DNA of 17,327 bases from Acidobacteriaceae bacterium (GTDB lineage Bacteria > Acidobacteriota > Terriglobia > Terriglobales > Acidobacteriaceae), in contig JASHUR010000267.1 of the NCBI GenBank assembly GCA_030039895.1, positions 1-17,327 on the forward strand, in the 5' to 3' direction. Under the pieces are notes generated by a model that saw only the letters and a program-made list of their open reading frames with translations, was not told the DNA's origin and ran no database searches. Numbering within the stretch: the stretch's first letter is position 1; the number at the start of each line of letters is the position of its first letter. The position numbers and the translations under genes were made by a program. Positions 1-7,976 of this stretch are shown here, in pieces.

Positions 1-468
1 CGGGTCAAGTAAGATCTGAAGCCGTTTCAGTTCAATGGCTACTTGCTCTTCAATCTGTTGAGCCTTCTCCCCTTCTATATTGAGCGTCTGAGGTAAGTAG
101 GACAGCTGCAATGCTCCGTCAGAACCAACGACCGCAGTTTGATCGAGTTCAACCATGTTATATACCGTGATCTCCAGAACATCTCCCGGTCCTACGCGAT
201 ACTCGGGCGGGGCCTCCGTAGGTAAAGAAACTGATGCCGCTGGACCGTTCTCTTGTCCGGGCGAGGACGAGGAAGGTGATTGGACTGATGGCTCCGACTG
301 GGCAAATGCTGCTGTGGCCAGAACGAAGACAACCAGACCCAGCACCAGGCCATTGCAGAGGGTCGCTCGCAGACGACCGCTGGACAGCGCCTTCAGGATA
401 GACGGTGTACAGTCGCATGTCAGACGAAAGCAACCAGTGCGCGTCGACTTATCAAAGAGAGGAATCAT
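1..468 (-). CDS. Polysaccharide export protein, Wza/PES type (partial, 3' end outside window)
   Basis: Outer-membrane or periplasmic exporter of capsule/exopolysaccharide, of the Wza/GumB/EpsA type. Reading the minus strand from ATG at 466-468 gives 156 codons that stay open to base 1. A basic N-terminal stretch is followed by a hydrophobic segment (about residues 42-60) ending in ATAAFAQ, which reads as a signal peptide with an unusually long n-region. A low-complexity Ser/Pro linker comes next. The PES (Poly_export) domain then begins with the hallmark PPEYRVGPGDVLEITVYN. The start overlaps the 3' end of the upstream tyrosine-kinase gene by 17 bp, so translation is probably coupled; no strong Shine-Dalgarno is visible. 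Family proteins are usually 200-380 residues, so roughly half or more is outside the window. Function is confident; the exact start is less so. Confidence 0.85.
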   Translation of the reverse strand, partial: MIPLFDKSTRTGCFRLTCDCTPSILKALSSGRLRATLCNGLVLGLVVFVLATAAFAQSEPSVQSPSSSSPGQENGPAASVSLPTEAPPEYRVGPGDVLEITVYNMVELDQTAVVGSDGALQLSYLPQTLNIEGEKAQQIEEQVAIELKRLQILLDP

Positions 469-2644
469 GGTTTCCATTGACCGTGGAATACCGGCGATAA
501 TGGCCGTCGCTGTACCAGTGATAGGAAGGGCTCGTTTGGGACTTGACACCGTTGAGTACCATGCCGGCAACAGTGGCCCTAACTTGGCGCAACTGTTCCA
601 TTACCACCTCCACATAATCACGAGGGGTCTTTCCGGCGCGAACGACAAGAACAAGCTCGTCGACCGAAGCAGCAACGTTCAGCGTATCGGCAAACCCGAG
701 CACCGGAGGCGTATCCAAAATAACGATATCGAATTGCGATTTAAGTTCTTCTACTAGCGCATCGATCCCGCTTGCAAGCAATTCGCGGGCCCTGACAGAA
801 GGCGGCCCGGCGGGCAGAACTGTTAACAGGTCGATTGGCCCTGGAAGTAGGACATCATCCAAACAGGCCTTGTCTAGTAACAGTGATGTCAGGCCGATAC
901 GGTTTGGGACACTCAATGTCCTATGCAAATTGGGTTGCAGTAGGTCGCTATCCACTACTACAGTACGTTTTCCGAGCGCGGCTAATGCGGCAGCAAGGTT
1001 TACTACGACTGTCGTTTTGCCTTCTTGAGGCTGGCAGCTAATCACAGCCAGCGCGTGCAGGGGGGATACTGATTCCTTGAGCAACAGAGTGGAACGGATG
1101 CCTAACAGCGCTTCTGCAAACGGATTGCGGCTCACGCCAGGCAGCGCATCCGTGGAGGTCACCAGCGATTTCAGATCTGCGCCGTTTTTGACCTCAGGCA
1201 GGAAGCCTAGCAGTTCAATGCCCAGCGCATCACGAACCAGCCCAGGATCGCAGATTGTTCGATCCATTTCGCTTGCCACAATCGAGCCGATAATCCCCAA
1301 AAACCCAGACAGCAGAAAAGCAAACAGGAGAGTCAGCATGACGTGCGGGTAGACAGGCGCAGAGTTGGCGCGGGCCAAATTGACAATTCTGAATGCAGTT
1401 GAATGGTAGCCGGCGGTAACATCTGCAGAATCCAGGCGTTCCAGCAGATCGTTGTATATGGCTTTATCGGTGTCCGCCGTTTGTTTGAGAATCGCATACT
1501 GCACGCTCTCTCGATTAAAGTCGTCGAGCTGTGCTTTAACATCCGCCAATTCCTTTGCTGTCAATCCGGCCTGTACAGCTGCGGCCCGGGCCTGAGCTTC
1601 AATTTGAGCCGTGACGTGCTGCTGTTCCTTTTGAACCGCTTTGCTGATTTGTGTCAATTTGCGCTGCTGCTGCTCGTAGAGGTAATTCCCCGGGCCATAC
1701 TTCGACGCAAGCGAGGCAAACTCTATTTCAGCTTGCTGCTGGGCCTGTAGCAAGGGAACCAGAGCGTCTCCGCGGTCCGAAACCAACAACGCGTCAAGAC
1801 TTCCTTCCCTAGCAAGCGCAAGGTTTGCCTCGAGGGAACGCTGCTTGGACTGCTCGAGGTTCAATTCTTGCTGGAGTGAAGAGAGCTGCTGAGTCAACGG
1901 ACTCGTCATGCTATCAGGATTGACGATGTTGTTTTCGCGCTCAAAGGCATTGAGAGCTAACTGGCTGTCTTTCATGCGGTCACCGAGTTCCTGAACCTGC
2001 TGCCGCATATACTGCGAAAGATTCAGTAGAGCACTGTTCCTGGTCTGATATTCGTGCTCAATAAACTGCTCGGCAAGGGCATTGGCTACGGCTGCAGCCT
2101 CGTCTGGGGAGGCACTACGATAAGAGATATTAATAAGATAGGTGCCCTCGACCAGGCTAACTTTAGTTCTGTTCGAGACTTTTGCAATCAACGCAGAAGG
2201 GCCTGGCGCTGACGAGCTATTATCAGCGGACTTCCACAGTCCCAATCTCAGGATTGCCGGCGCTATTACTGCCGGGCTGACAATTTCTTTCATATCGGTA
2301 GCAAGTTGGGGCCCCACAGTGACCTCACCAGAGTTGCCAGCTTGGTTGCCGACTACCTCAGCCGGGACCGAAGGATCGACGCGGATTGTGACCGTTCCCT
2401 GGTATTCCTTAGGAATCTGAAGCAAAATCAAAGCGGTGAACGCGACGGTTGCAACAACAAAGATGACAATATGCCATGCATGACGCCGGACTGCAGCCCA
2501 ATATCGGAGCAATGCCAAACTGGCAGACGGCACAGTCGAGAAACCCGTAGGCGAGGGCCCACTAGGTCCCTCCTCTCTTCGGACCCCTGTTTGGACATTC
2601 GTTGTGGTCTTCGGTTCTACTTCAGCGAGATAGCGAAGTTTCAT
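452..2644 (-). CDS. Polysaccharide chain-length regulator / tyrosine autokinase (Wzc-like BY-kinase)
   Basis: Inner-membrane co-polymerase fused to a bacterial tyrosine kinase (730 aa, the usual fused length). It controls polymer length and export through cycles of autophosphorylation. After a disordered tail there is a Wzz domain with a first membrane segment (about 56-76), a long periplasmic coiled coil rich in Gln/Leu (about 200-400), and a GNVR-like stretch leading to a second membrane segment (about 438-460). The cytoplasmic kinase has Walker A PQEGKTT (K543), Walker A' VVVDSD (about 562-567) and Walker B VILDTPP (about 641-647). The C-terminal tail carries a tyrosine cluster (Y708, Y711, Y716, Y719), the expected autophosphorylation site. 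It overlaps the export-protein gene downstream by 17 bp. No strong ribosome binding site precedes the ATG. Confidence 0.93.
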   Translation of the reverse strand: MKLRYLAEVEPKTTTNVQTGVRREEGPSGPSPTGFSTVPSASLALLRYWAAVRRHAWHIVIFVVATVAFTALILLQIPKEYQGTVTIRVDPSVPAEVVGNQAGNSGEVTVGPQLATDMKEIVSPAVIAPAILRLGLWKSADNSSSAPGPSALIAKVSNRTKVSLVEGTYLINISYRSASPDEAAAVANALAEQFIEHEYQTRNSALLNLSQYMRQQVQELGDRMKDSQLALNAFERENNIVNPDSMTSPLTQQLSSLQQELNLEQSKQRSLEANLALAREGSLDALLVSDRGDALVPLLQAQQQAEIEFASLASKYGPGNYLYEQQQRKLTQISKAVQKEQQHVTAQIEAQARAAAVQAGLTAKELADVKAQLDDFNRESVQYAILKQTADTDKAIYNDLLERLDSADVTAGYHSTAFRIVNLARANSAPVYPHVMLTLLFAFLLSGFLGIIGSIVASEMDRTICDPGLVRDALGIELLGFLPEVKNGADLKSLVTSTDALPGVSRNPFAEALLGIRSTLLLKESVSPLHALAVISCQPQEGKTTVVVNLAAALAALGKRTVVVDSDLLQPNLHRTLSVPNRIGLTSLLLDKACLDDVLLPGPIDLLTVLPAGPPSVRARELLASGIDALVEELKSQFDIVILDTPPVLGFADTLNVAASVDELVLVVRAGKTPRDYVEVVMEQLRQVRATVAGMVLNGVKSQTSPSYHWYSDGHYRRYSTVNGNHDSSL

Positions 2645-2775
2645 AGATTCTTAAATGGGATTGCCATCAAATGCATATCTTCAGCAACGTCAAGGCTATA
2701 CCACTGCTAAAGACTGGCAATCCACATGATTCGAAATTGCCCAAAGGCGATCATCTGAAGACTTAGCAATGTGAG
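2645..2775. other. Intergenic gap between the RHH gene and the BY-kinase gene
   Basis: A 131-bp spacer on the path from the RHH gene into the kinase gene (minus strand). I see no clear hairpin terminator and no convincing promoter. The RHH gene and the polysaccharide genes could be co-transcribed, or the RHH protein could act here; nothing in the sequence decides this. Confidence 0.4.
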
Positions 2776-3048
2776 TCATTCGCTGTCGCCAGTCCTGATC
2801 CGTGTGAGTTCGGCCGAAAGCCGTTCTATCTTTCGATCCATATTTCTGATTTGAGTGAAGAACTCTTCCATGCGAGTACCCAGCAATTCATCTCGAGAGG
2901 GGCCGTCGAGAAGCGCGCGCATAGCGTCGCGTGTAAGATCTGAGATACTCCGCGCACCAGTTACAGTGCAAAGCTCTTTGAGAGCTGAGTACTCCTCTTC
3001 AGAGAGCCGGACACTGATGACGCGTGACCGAGTTTTCAGGATTGTCAT
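2776..3048 (-). CDS. Ribbon-helix-helix (CopG/Arc-type) DNA-binding protein
   Basis: Small 90-residue putative transcriptional regulator. The N-terminal part contains the beta strand RVISVRLSEEEYSALKEL, followed by a helix pair with ARSISDLTRDAMRALL. That is the ribbon-helix-helix pattern (strand, then two helices), which dimerises to bind DNA with the strand. The C-terminal third (about 55-90) is a charged heptad-like helix (MEEFFTQIRNMDRKIERLSAELTRI) that probably extends dimerisation. No toxin-like gene lies next to it, so an antitoxin role is not supported. Its position just upstream of the chain-length regulator on the same strand suggests local control of the polysaccharide genes (inference). 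No clear Shine-Dalgarno is visible. Confidence 0.75.
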   Translation of the reverse strand: MTILKTRSRVISVRLSEEEYSALKELCTVTGARSISDLTRDAMRALLDGPSRDELLGTRMEEFFTQIRNMDRKIERLSAELTRIRTGDSE

Positions 3049-3622
3049 GCCGGGATCGGAAATATTCGGCGAATGGAGTTAGCTCCGGCCACTTGGAAGG
3101 GTCGGATCGAATGGCAGGGTGCAAGAAGAGAGAATATCCACCGTTTTTTGAGAAATCAGCAGAGCAAACTTTTCTTATTTTAGCTAGGCTTCGCCCACTT
3201 CAGTCCCATATCCTGGAACTTCTTGGACAGACTCCGAAGCAAACCCGTCCGACCGTGTGGCGATCTATCTCGACTAAAACGTGCTTTATTAAAGCGGTAG
3301 CTAGTGAACTGCTCAGTTGTAACTTAAAGAAGTTCTTCGGGGTAATTCCAAAGTAATTCTACACAGAAATCTGGCGTCGAGTGTAATAAAACATGCAAAT
3401 GTATACATGCCTTCGTATGACACCTGTAGGTTACCTTAGAGACACATGACTCCAGTCTTAGTCTATTTGGATTGTGAGTGACCCAAACTCGGTTGCCTGA
3501 GGTATATCCCCGAAATTCGGAATGGCGATTTTGAACGCAACTCGTCCGTTCCTGGAACGGATTCCACGAGAGATAAAGCATGGCCTTACTGCCTTTTAGA
3601 GACTGGAGCACCGGATCTGGGG
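3049..3622. other. Gene-free stretch between the RHH gene and the FecR-like gene
   Basis: About 570 bp with no convincing gene; the short frames here have no recognisable motifs. It should hold the promoter of the minus-strand RHH gene and the 3' end of the FecR-like transcript. The one clear structure is a perfect palindrome at 3545-3561, listed separately. Confidence 0.5.
3541..3570. repeat. Palindrome downstream of the FecR-like gene
   Basis: TCCGTTCC (3545-3552), one central base, then GGAACGGA (3554-3561) is a perfect 8-bp inverted repeat. An outer CTCGT (3541-3545) pairs with ACGAG (3566-3570). It lies about 55 bp beyond the stop of the minus-strand FecR-like gene. There is no U-tract, so it is not a standard intrinsic terminator. 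It could be an RNA hairpin protecting the 3' end or a protein-binding site. Confidence 0.5.
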
Positions 3623-4501
3623 CTAGCGACTGGCTGGTGCTGAACCCTCGTTAGCAATAAAGAGGCCGACCGCGGTACCGTCAATTGCGCCCACAATCGC
3701 TGCACCGAGGAGGGCCTTTTTGGCATCCGACATTCCGGTAGTACCACCTGCGGGAACACCACCTCCGGGGCTACCACTTTGGATCATTATCGTGCTCACT
3801 GCTATCACGCCAGCGATGCCTCCGGCTTGAGCGCCTGCAACCTGGGTGCCCGAAACTTCAACCACGTCGCCCTCATATTTTTGAAAGTCCTTACCAGTCA
3901 GCTCATACTTCCCGCCTGTATCGCGAATGAGGCAGAAATGCCCATTCTCGTAGAAGACCATTCCTATGCCCGAGAAGGCGGCGGAGCTTACGCTCTGTCC
4001 AGTTGCGTCTGCGACCTTCTGAATAGCAAAATTGTGCGCTAGGCCCGGACGGACGCTAGCCAGCAGGGTTCCATGGTCATCCATGACCTTAAATCCACCC
4101 GTCAACGCGGAGACTTCCACAGTGTTCCCCGTTTGCAAAGAAACGAGGCCGTGCGAATTTGGCGCGATTGGACTCACGCGAATGCCACCTGCTTGCAACT
4201 GGAAAGGACTGGAGGCTGTCAGCTCGCTCGCTCCCTGCTGCAACACAATACGGTCATGGTATAGCGTGCCGCGCGAGTCGGAAGCCATCGTAATCTCGAC
4301 GTTGTCGCCAAGGCGCAAATCAGCGCTGGCTTGCTCAGTGTTTACCACTGATCCATCGAAGAGCGTAGCGTCGCCGTTGACTGTATAACCGTCAACGCGC
4401 ATGTCTCCATGCGCGCTTGCAGTCCCAATCGAATGCGTTCCGGCCACTGCATAGGATGCCATGCAAAGCATAGCCGCGATCACGTGGATGTTCTTAGTCA
4501 T
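3623..4501 (-). CDS. Secreted FecR-like protein with Gly-rich C-terminal segment
   Basis: 292-residue exported protein of unknown function. A signal peptide (HVIAAMLCMASYAVAG, about 5-21) is followed by a FecR-type beta-rich region (about 28-165) with the pattern VNGDATLFDGSVVNTEQASADL. That pattern resembles the periplasmic FecR fold found in polysaccharide-locus and signalling proteins. A second small module (about 190-220) contains YELTGKDFQKYEGDVVEVSG, similar to OB-fold-like DUF5818-type repeats seen in acidobacterial secreted proteins (from memory, not searched). The C-terminus has Gly-rich segments and a hydrophobic helix (AALLGAAIVGAIDGTAVGLFIA region) that could be a membrane anchor. 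The start is supported by a near-perfect Shine-Dalgarno at 4504-4512. It probably works at the cell envelope with the polysaccharide machinery (inference). Confidence 0.65.
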   Translation of the reverse strand: MTKNIHVIAAMLCMASYAVAGTHSIGTASAHGDMRVDGYTVNGDATLFDGSVVNTEQASADLRLGDNVEITMASDSRGTLYHDRIVLQQGASELTASSPFQLQAGGIRVSPIAPNSHGLVSLQTGNTVEVSALTGGFKVMDDHGTLLASVRPGLAHNFAIQKVADATGQSVSSAAFSGIGMVFYENGHFCLIRDTGGKYELTGKDFQKYEGDVVEVSGTQVAGAQAGGIAGVIAVSTIMIQSGSPGGGVPAGGTTGMSDAKKALLGAAIVGAIDGTAVGLFIANEGSAPASR

Positions 4502-4503
4502 CG

Positions 4504-4512
4504 CACCTCCTT
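4504..4512 (-). promoter_or_regulatory. Strong ribosome binding site of the FecR-like gene
   Basis: The minus strand reads AAGGAGGTG directly ahead of the ATG at 4499-4501. This is an almost perfect anti-16S match and fixes the start codon. Confidence 0.8.
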
Positions 4513-4554
4513 CTCATGCCTTGAAGAAATAGTGTGAACACCCTGTCAGTGTTT

Positions 4555-4584
4555 CTTATATGCCAGAATCGCAGGCCCGTGCAA
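4555..4584 (-). promoter_or_regulatory. Possible sigma70-type promoter of the FecR-like gene
   Basis: On the minus strand, TTGCAC (4579-4584) and TATAAG (4555-4560) are separated by 18 bp. The -10 matches five of six consensus bases, but the -35 matches only three. The position, about 55 bp ahead of the start codon, is reasonable. It lies in the divergent region shared with the TPR gene. Confidence 0.3.
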
Positions 4585-4719
4585 GATGAATCAACGATGC
4601 GCCCAATCATTCATGTATTGCATATGTCATACATTCGGACTTTGTCCAATGCACTCTCCTATGATTACAGCTTGTTGTTTGATGGTTGCTCCATAGTGCT
4701 ATCCTTTGGCTGGACGGTG

Positions 4720-5925
4720 ATGACTCTTCTTCATAGGTCTGCTGCCATTACACTGCGAATCGTAGTTGCAGTGGCGTGCTGCCTCGGGATTTGGTCTTCG
4801 TGGAAATTGGCGCGTGCAGATCACCTGTTCCATGAGGACACCGAGGCGTCCATACACTCGGCGATCGCTCTAGCTCCAGACGGCTGGAAGTACTACATGC
4901 GCCTGGCCCAGCTTGACCCGAAACATTCTCAGGACCTGCTGGCCACCGCGCTACGCCTCGACCGCTACAACGCCGAGGCGAACATCGAGATGGGACTGCA
5001 GTACGAATCCCAAGGCGACTATGTCAAGGCCGAACACTCCTTTCTGGAGGCCTACGCAGTCGACCACACGTACCTGCCCCGTTGGAGCCTTGCCAGCTAC
5101 TACTTTCGCCGCGATAACATACCGGCATTTTGGACATGGGCCCGTAGCGCTGCCGCTATGCCTTCTAATGAAATTGGCGCCCTCCTTGAGCTATGCTGGC
5201 GCGTATCTCCCGATCCCGAACAGATAACATCAATGATCGCAAACGATAAGCCGGAGTTCCTTCGACAATACATCGATTTTTTGCAGTCAAAGAATCGGGC
5301 GGACGCGGCAGCGGTGTTGGCGTCGCAGCTGATCCGTTATGACAATCCAGCAGCGGATCGATCACGGATGCTCTCTGTCATCAACGGGCTCGTTACTGCC
5401 AATGACGCCGATGCTGCTATTTCGCTATGGCACTTGCTCATCGAGCGGCACTGGGTTTTTGCCGATGACACCACGCCCAACAATGCAGATTTTGCGCGGG
5501 CGCCGCTGCCCGTCAGCTTTGATTGGCTCCTTCCGGAGTATTCCGGCATGTATTCCTTGCCGGGACCGATGGGCCTGGAGACAGACTTTTCCGGGAATGA
5601 GCCGGAGAGCTGTATCATTGCTGAGCAAACGATTGTGCTCACACCCGGCAACTACGCCCTGGATTACTCCTACCAGACCTCAGATATTTCCCCTGATACC
5701 GGAATCCAATGGCAGATTGTCGACGCAAAGTCGAATGCAATTCTTGCGAGCTCCACCGATCTCTTCAGCAACGCACTTAAGCACGCAGTCCTCATGTTTT
5801 CTACTCCGCAAGGGGCTCCACTCCTCAGTCTTCGTCTCATTTATCGGCGCACGCCGGAAACGTCTCGAATTTCCGGTACACTCCTGGTACGATCGACGCG
5901 AATTCACGCTCAACCTTCGTCATAG
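4720..5925 (+). CDS. Membrane-anchored TPR protein with C-terminal beta domain
   Basis: About 401 residues from the ATG at 4720. I chose this start because the frame upstream (a GTG at 4534 is possible) reads like non-coding sequence, while this ATG is followed at once by a membrane segment (about 10-28, ITLRIVVAVACCLGIW). Next come helical TPR-like pairs (about 40-150, for example NAEANIEMGLQYESQGDYVKAEHSF without its last residue counted as a unit boundary) and more helical repeats to about 260. The last third (about 290-401) is beta-rich, with alternating strands such as YALDYSYQTS, and resembles a jelly-roll or carbohydrate-binding fold. It is convergent with the O-antigen ligase gene. 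TPR proteins of this layout often sit in exopolysaccharide loci and may scaffold polymerase or export parts; its actual role here is unknown. Confidence 0.65.
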   Translation: MTLLHRSAAITLRIVVAVACCLGIWSSWKLARADHLFHEDTEASIHSAIALAPDGWKYYMRLAQLDPKHSQDLLATALRLDRYNAEANIEMGLQYESQGDYVKAEHSFLEAYAVDHTYLPRWSLASYYFRRDNIPAFWTWARSAAAMPSNEIGALLELCWRVSPDPEQITSMIANDKPEFLRQYIDFLQSKNRADAAAVLASQLIRYDNPAADRSRMLSVINGLVTANDADAAISLWHLLIERHWVFADDTTPNNADFARAPLPVSFDWLLPEYSGMYSLPGPMGLETDFSGNEPESCIIAEQTIVLTPGNYALDYSYQTSDISPDTGIQWQIVDAKSNAILASSTDLFSNALKHAVLMFSTPQGAPLLSLRLIYRRTPETSRISGTLLVRSTRIHAQPSS

Positions 5926-5999
5926 CTTGCCCGGCGGGTGGTTGTCCCCGAGTCTGTTCATTTGCACCATGAGTATTCCGGCTCATCGTCTGAAAGGAC

Positions 6000-7337
6000 T
6001 TAAACGGCACTGTGTGCAGAAGTGTCAACTGCAGTTGATAGCTTGGCCAATCGTCGCCTTTCCATATCCCGAGTTCGGGTCATATAGATAAGTCCTAGCA
6101 TGAGGAACATCCAGCCGGAAACCGCAGGACGCGGAAACGGGAAATCCACGCATGCATGAAGCATGACCGCGACCAGACCCAGACCCCAAGGATGCCGAAG
6201 TGCAGTAGGAACAGCTGCTGCAAAGGGGATTAACACCAGCAGTAGAAAAGGAATTCCGCCACCGGCGGCGAATTCTGCCCAATCGTTATGAGCATGATTG
6301 GCGTAGAAGGGGAAGTCCCTGGTCGCATATTGCTGGTAGACTTCTGTGAATGTGCCCAGGCCGTAGCCGGTCAACGGCCGGTGTTTCGCCATCTCCACCG
6401 CTGCTCCTATGTACTCCCGGCGCACTAAATATGAATCCTTCAGATCAGACTGATGCCAGACTCTCTGCCAGCCAGCAGCCACCGTGAACACCGCTGCAAG
6501 GATTGGAACCATAACAAGCATCGCCACCACGGAACGGATTTGCCGTCCAGTCTTCGGGTCCCGCAATTTTGCCAGCCCAATTGCCAGAACAGCCAATACC
6601 TCGGCAGTGCAGAGTGCCATGCCGGTACGCGAAGCTGAGCTGATAACAGACGCATATAGGACGCCGCCGGCCAGGCCGTACCACCTTGATTTCCGACCGT
6701 CGCGCAAAGCGCGCCAGAAGGCTATCGGCAAAGCCAATTCCACAAATTGTGCATAGTTGTTATGAGACGGAAAGGTTGCATAAACATCCGGATACCCAGT
6801 CGGGAAAATCCAAAAAACATGCCCCCTTGATGTAAAAAGCTGGGTCAGGCATAGCAGAGCCATCGCCGTTGCAAAGCAAAGAAACGCGCCCAATACGATG
6901 TGCTCGCCTCGTTTGGTTCGAGCGACTGTTTGGCTGAGGAAGAATACCCCTGCAAGAGCACCCCAGCGCAACACGGCTTCTCGGGTCTCAAGGGTGGAGG
7001 CTGTAACGTGCGCTAGTAGCTGAACAAGCCCCCAAACCGGTATCAAATACACAAGCCATGGCGTCCAGCCACCGGCGAGGCGTTCCGTCCTCCCCCGAAT
7101 CCCTGCGAGAAGGTATACGGCAACAAGGAGGAAGATGCCAGCCTGGAAGGACTGGAGCGGCCAGGAGCTCCGCACGAAGACGGTGGCTGTCGAGTAGATC
7201 AGCAGGAACAGCAAACATATGCGAACGATGACCGTCTCGCGGTCATCGGCTGGAAGGGTCGTACCATCCCACCCCGACTCTCGCAGTCCTGTTCCAGACC
7301 ACGCTTTAAGGAGACGGCTAAGAGCATGTTCTCGCAT
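6000..7337 (-). CDS. O-antigen ligase / Wzy-type polysaccharide polymerase family protein
   Basis: Multi-pass inner-membrane protein of about 445 residues from ATG at 7337, with around ten hydrophobic segments. A TTG at 7421 would add 28 hydrophilic residues; I prefer the ATG. The Wzy_C region is clear: SSASRTGMAL in the middle, then RPLTGYGLGTF and, after it, NHAHNDWAEFAAGGGIPF. This His/Asn/Asp-rich periplasmic loop is typical of WaaL/Wzy enzymes. The enzyme would polymerise or ligate lipid-linked sugar repeat units. It lies in the exopolysaccharide locus, convergent with the TPR gene (74-bp gap) and divergent from the antiterminator gene. Polymerase versus ligase cannot be decided from sequence alone; no lipid A core locus is in view, so a polymerase is more likely. 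Confidence 0.85.
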   Translation of the reverse strand: MREHALSRLLKAWSGTGLRESGWDGTTLPADDRETVIVRICLLFLLIYSTATVFVRSSWPLQSFQAGIFLLVAVYLLAGIRGRTERLAGGWTPWLVYLIPVWGLVQLLAHVTASTLETREAVLRWGALAGVFFLSQTVARTKRGEHIVLGAFLCFATAMALLCLTQLFTSRGHVFWIFPTGYPDVYATFPSHNNYAQFVELALPIAFWRALRDGRKSRWYGLAGGVLYASVISSASRTGMALCTAEVLAVLAIGLAKLRDPKTGRQIRSVVAMLVMVPILAAVFTVAAGWQRVWHQSDLKDSYLVRREYIGAAVEMAKHRPLTGYGLGTFTEVYQQYATRDFPFYANHAHNDWAEFAAGGGIPFLLLVLIPFAAAVPTALRHPWGLGLVAVMLHACVDFPFPRPAVSGWMFLMLGLIYMTRTRDMERRRLAKLSTAVDTSAHSAV

Positions 7338-7618
7338 GCGATATGGACTGTCCCTCGCTTTCTCTTTCCCAGCTTTGCCCGCTTTTGTCAAATTATGAAG
7401 CGCGAGCTTGGATTCAAACAAACGGTCAGCTCAATCCGAACCCATCTGAAACTGGTGACGGAGAAATGGGATGCGCTTTTACCCATAGGGCTATATTGGG
7501 TTCTTTAGTAATTGTCCGCCTATTACGTGGCTAGAGATTATCAACACAACCTTTGTATGACAAATGCCATCCACATTAACACCTACGTTAATTTCGGTAC
7601 TTTCGGGAGATTTTTTCA

Positions 7619-7654
7619 TCGATTTGTAGTACTATCGTCCTCGATTTGTAGTAC
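7619..7654. repeat. Two 14-bp direct repeats in the antiterminator promoter region
   Basis: TCGATTTGTAGTAC occurs at 7619-7632 and again, identically, at 7641-7654. The start-to-start distance is 22 bp, close to two helical turns. A looser third copy, TCGATTTTGATGGGTAC, starts at 7670. Same-face spacing suggests binding sites for a regulator. Confidence 0.6.
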
Positions 7655-7964
7655 ATTAAGACAAATCCTTCGATTTTGATGGGTACTAAAGTAATATTAT
7701 TGTGGTTACAACGGCTGTCGTGTTTCTGAATTTTAGATGCAGGATCACGGAGCCGAATTGAGAGTTATCGACCTTCCTAGAAGACACAACGCTTCAGTAC
7801 GGACCCTTGCAAGCTGCTTTATCTCCTTGGTCTGCGGAAGCTTCTTTCCAGCAGTGCGGTGATCGTGCGCCCGGCGGAAAGAAGAGGATTGAGCCACTCA
7901 AGAGCGGGTGGCTTTCGTAGCAAGACGAGCTAAACCAGAAAGACCACATTATGAATCGGTCGCC

Positions 7965-7970
7965 AAGGGG
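7965..7970 (+). promoter_or_regulatory. Ribosome binding site deciding the antiterminator start
   Basis: AAGGGG lies 6 bases ahead of the ATG at 7977. The frame is open further upstream to an ATG at 7908, but there the residues do not resemble the family and no such site precedes it. Confidence 0.6.
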
Positions 7971-7976
7971 TGCGCT

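Larger units (their letters stand above)
7338..7976. promoter_or_regulatory. Long AT-rich divergent regulatory region
   Basis: About 640 bp between the minus-strand polymerase gene and the plus-strand antiterminator gene. No credible coding frame lies in it. The middle part (about 7530-7730) is clearly richer in A+T than the flanking genes and contains two 14-bp direct repeats. It should hold the promoters of both genes. I could not pick a confident -10/-35 pair. Confidence 0.5.

Noticed and set aside
3294..3301. GCGGTAGC on the plus strand, identical to the core of the RfaH ops element
   Set aside because: It is on the opposite strand to the polysaccharide genes, an 8-base match has a fair chance of occurring once in this window, and no gene directly follows it on the plus strand.
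4534..4719. GTG-start extension of the TPR gene
   Set aside because: The 62 extra residues show no fold and would place the membrane segment internally; the ATG at 4720 directly precedes that segment.
5339..6091. 250-codon plus-strand frame
   Set aside because: It runs in another frame through the TPR gene and past its stop; the TPR frame has the coherent protein features.
7792..7815. GG-N10-GC (CGGACCCTTGCAAGCT) ahead of the antiterminator
   Set aside because: Only the GG/GC pair fits; the surrounding TGGCAC and TTGCA bases do not match, and such pairs are common by chance.
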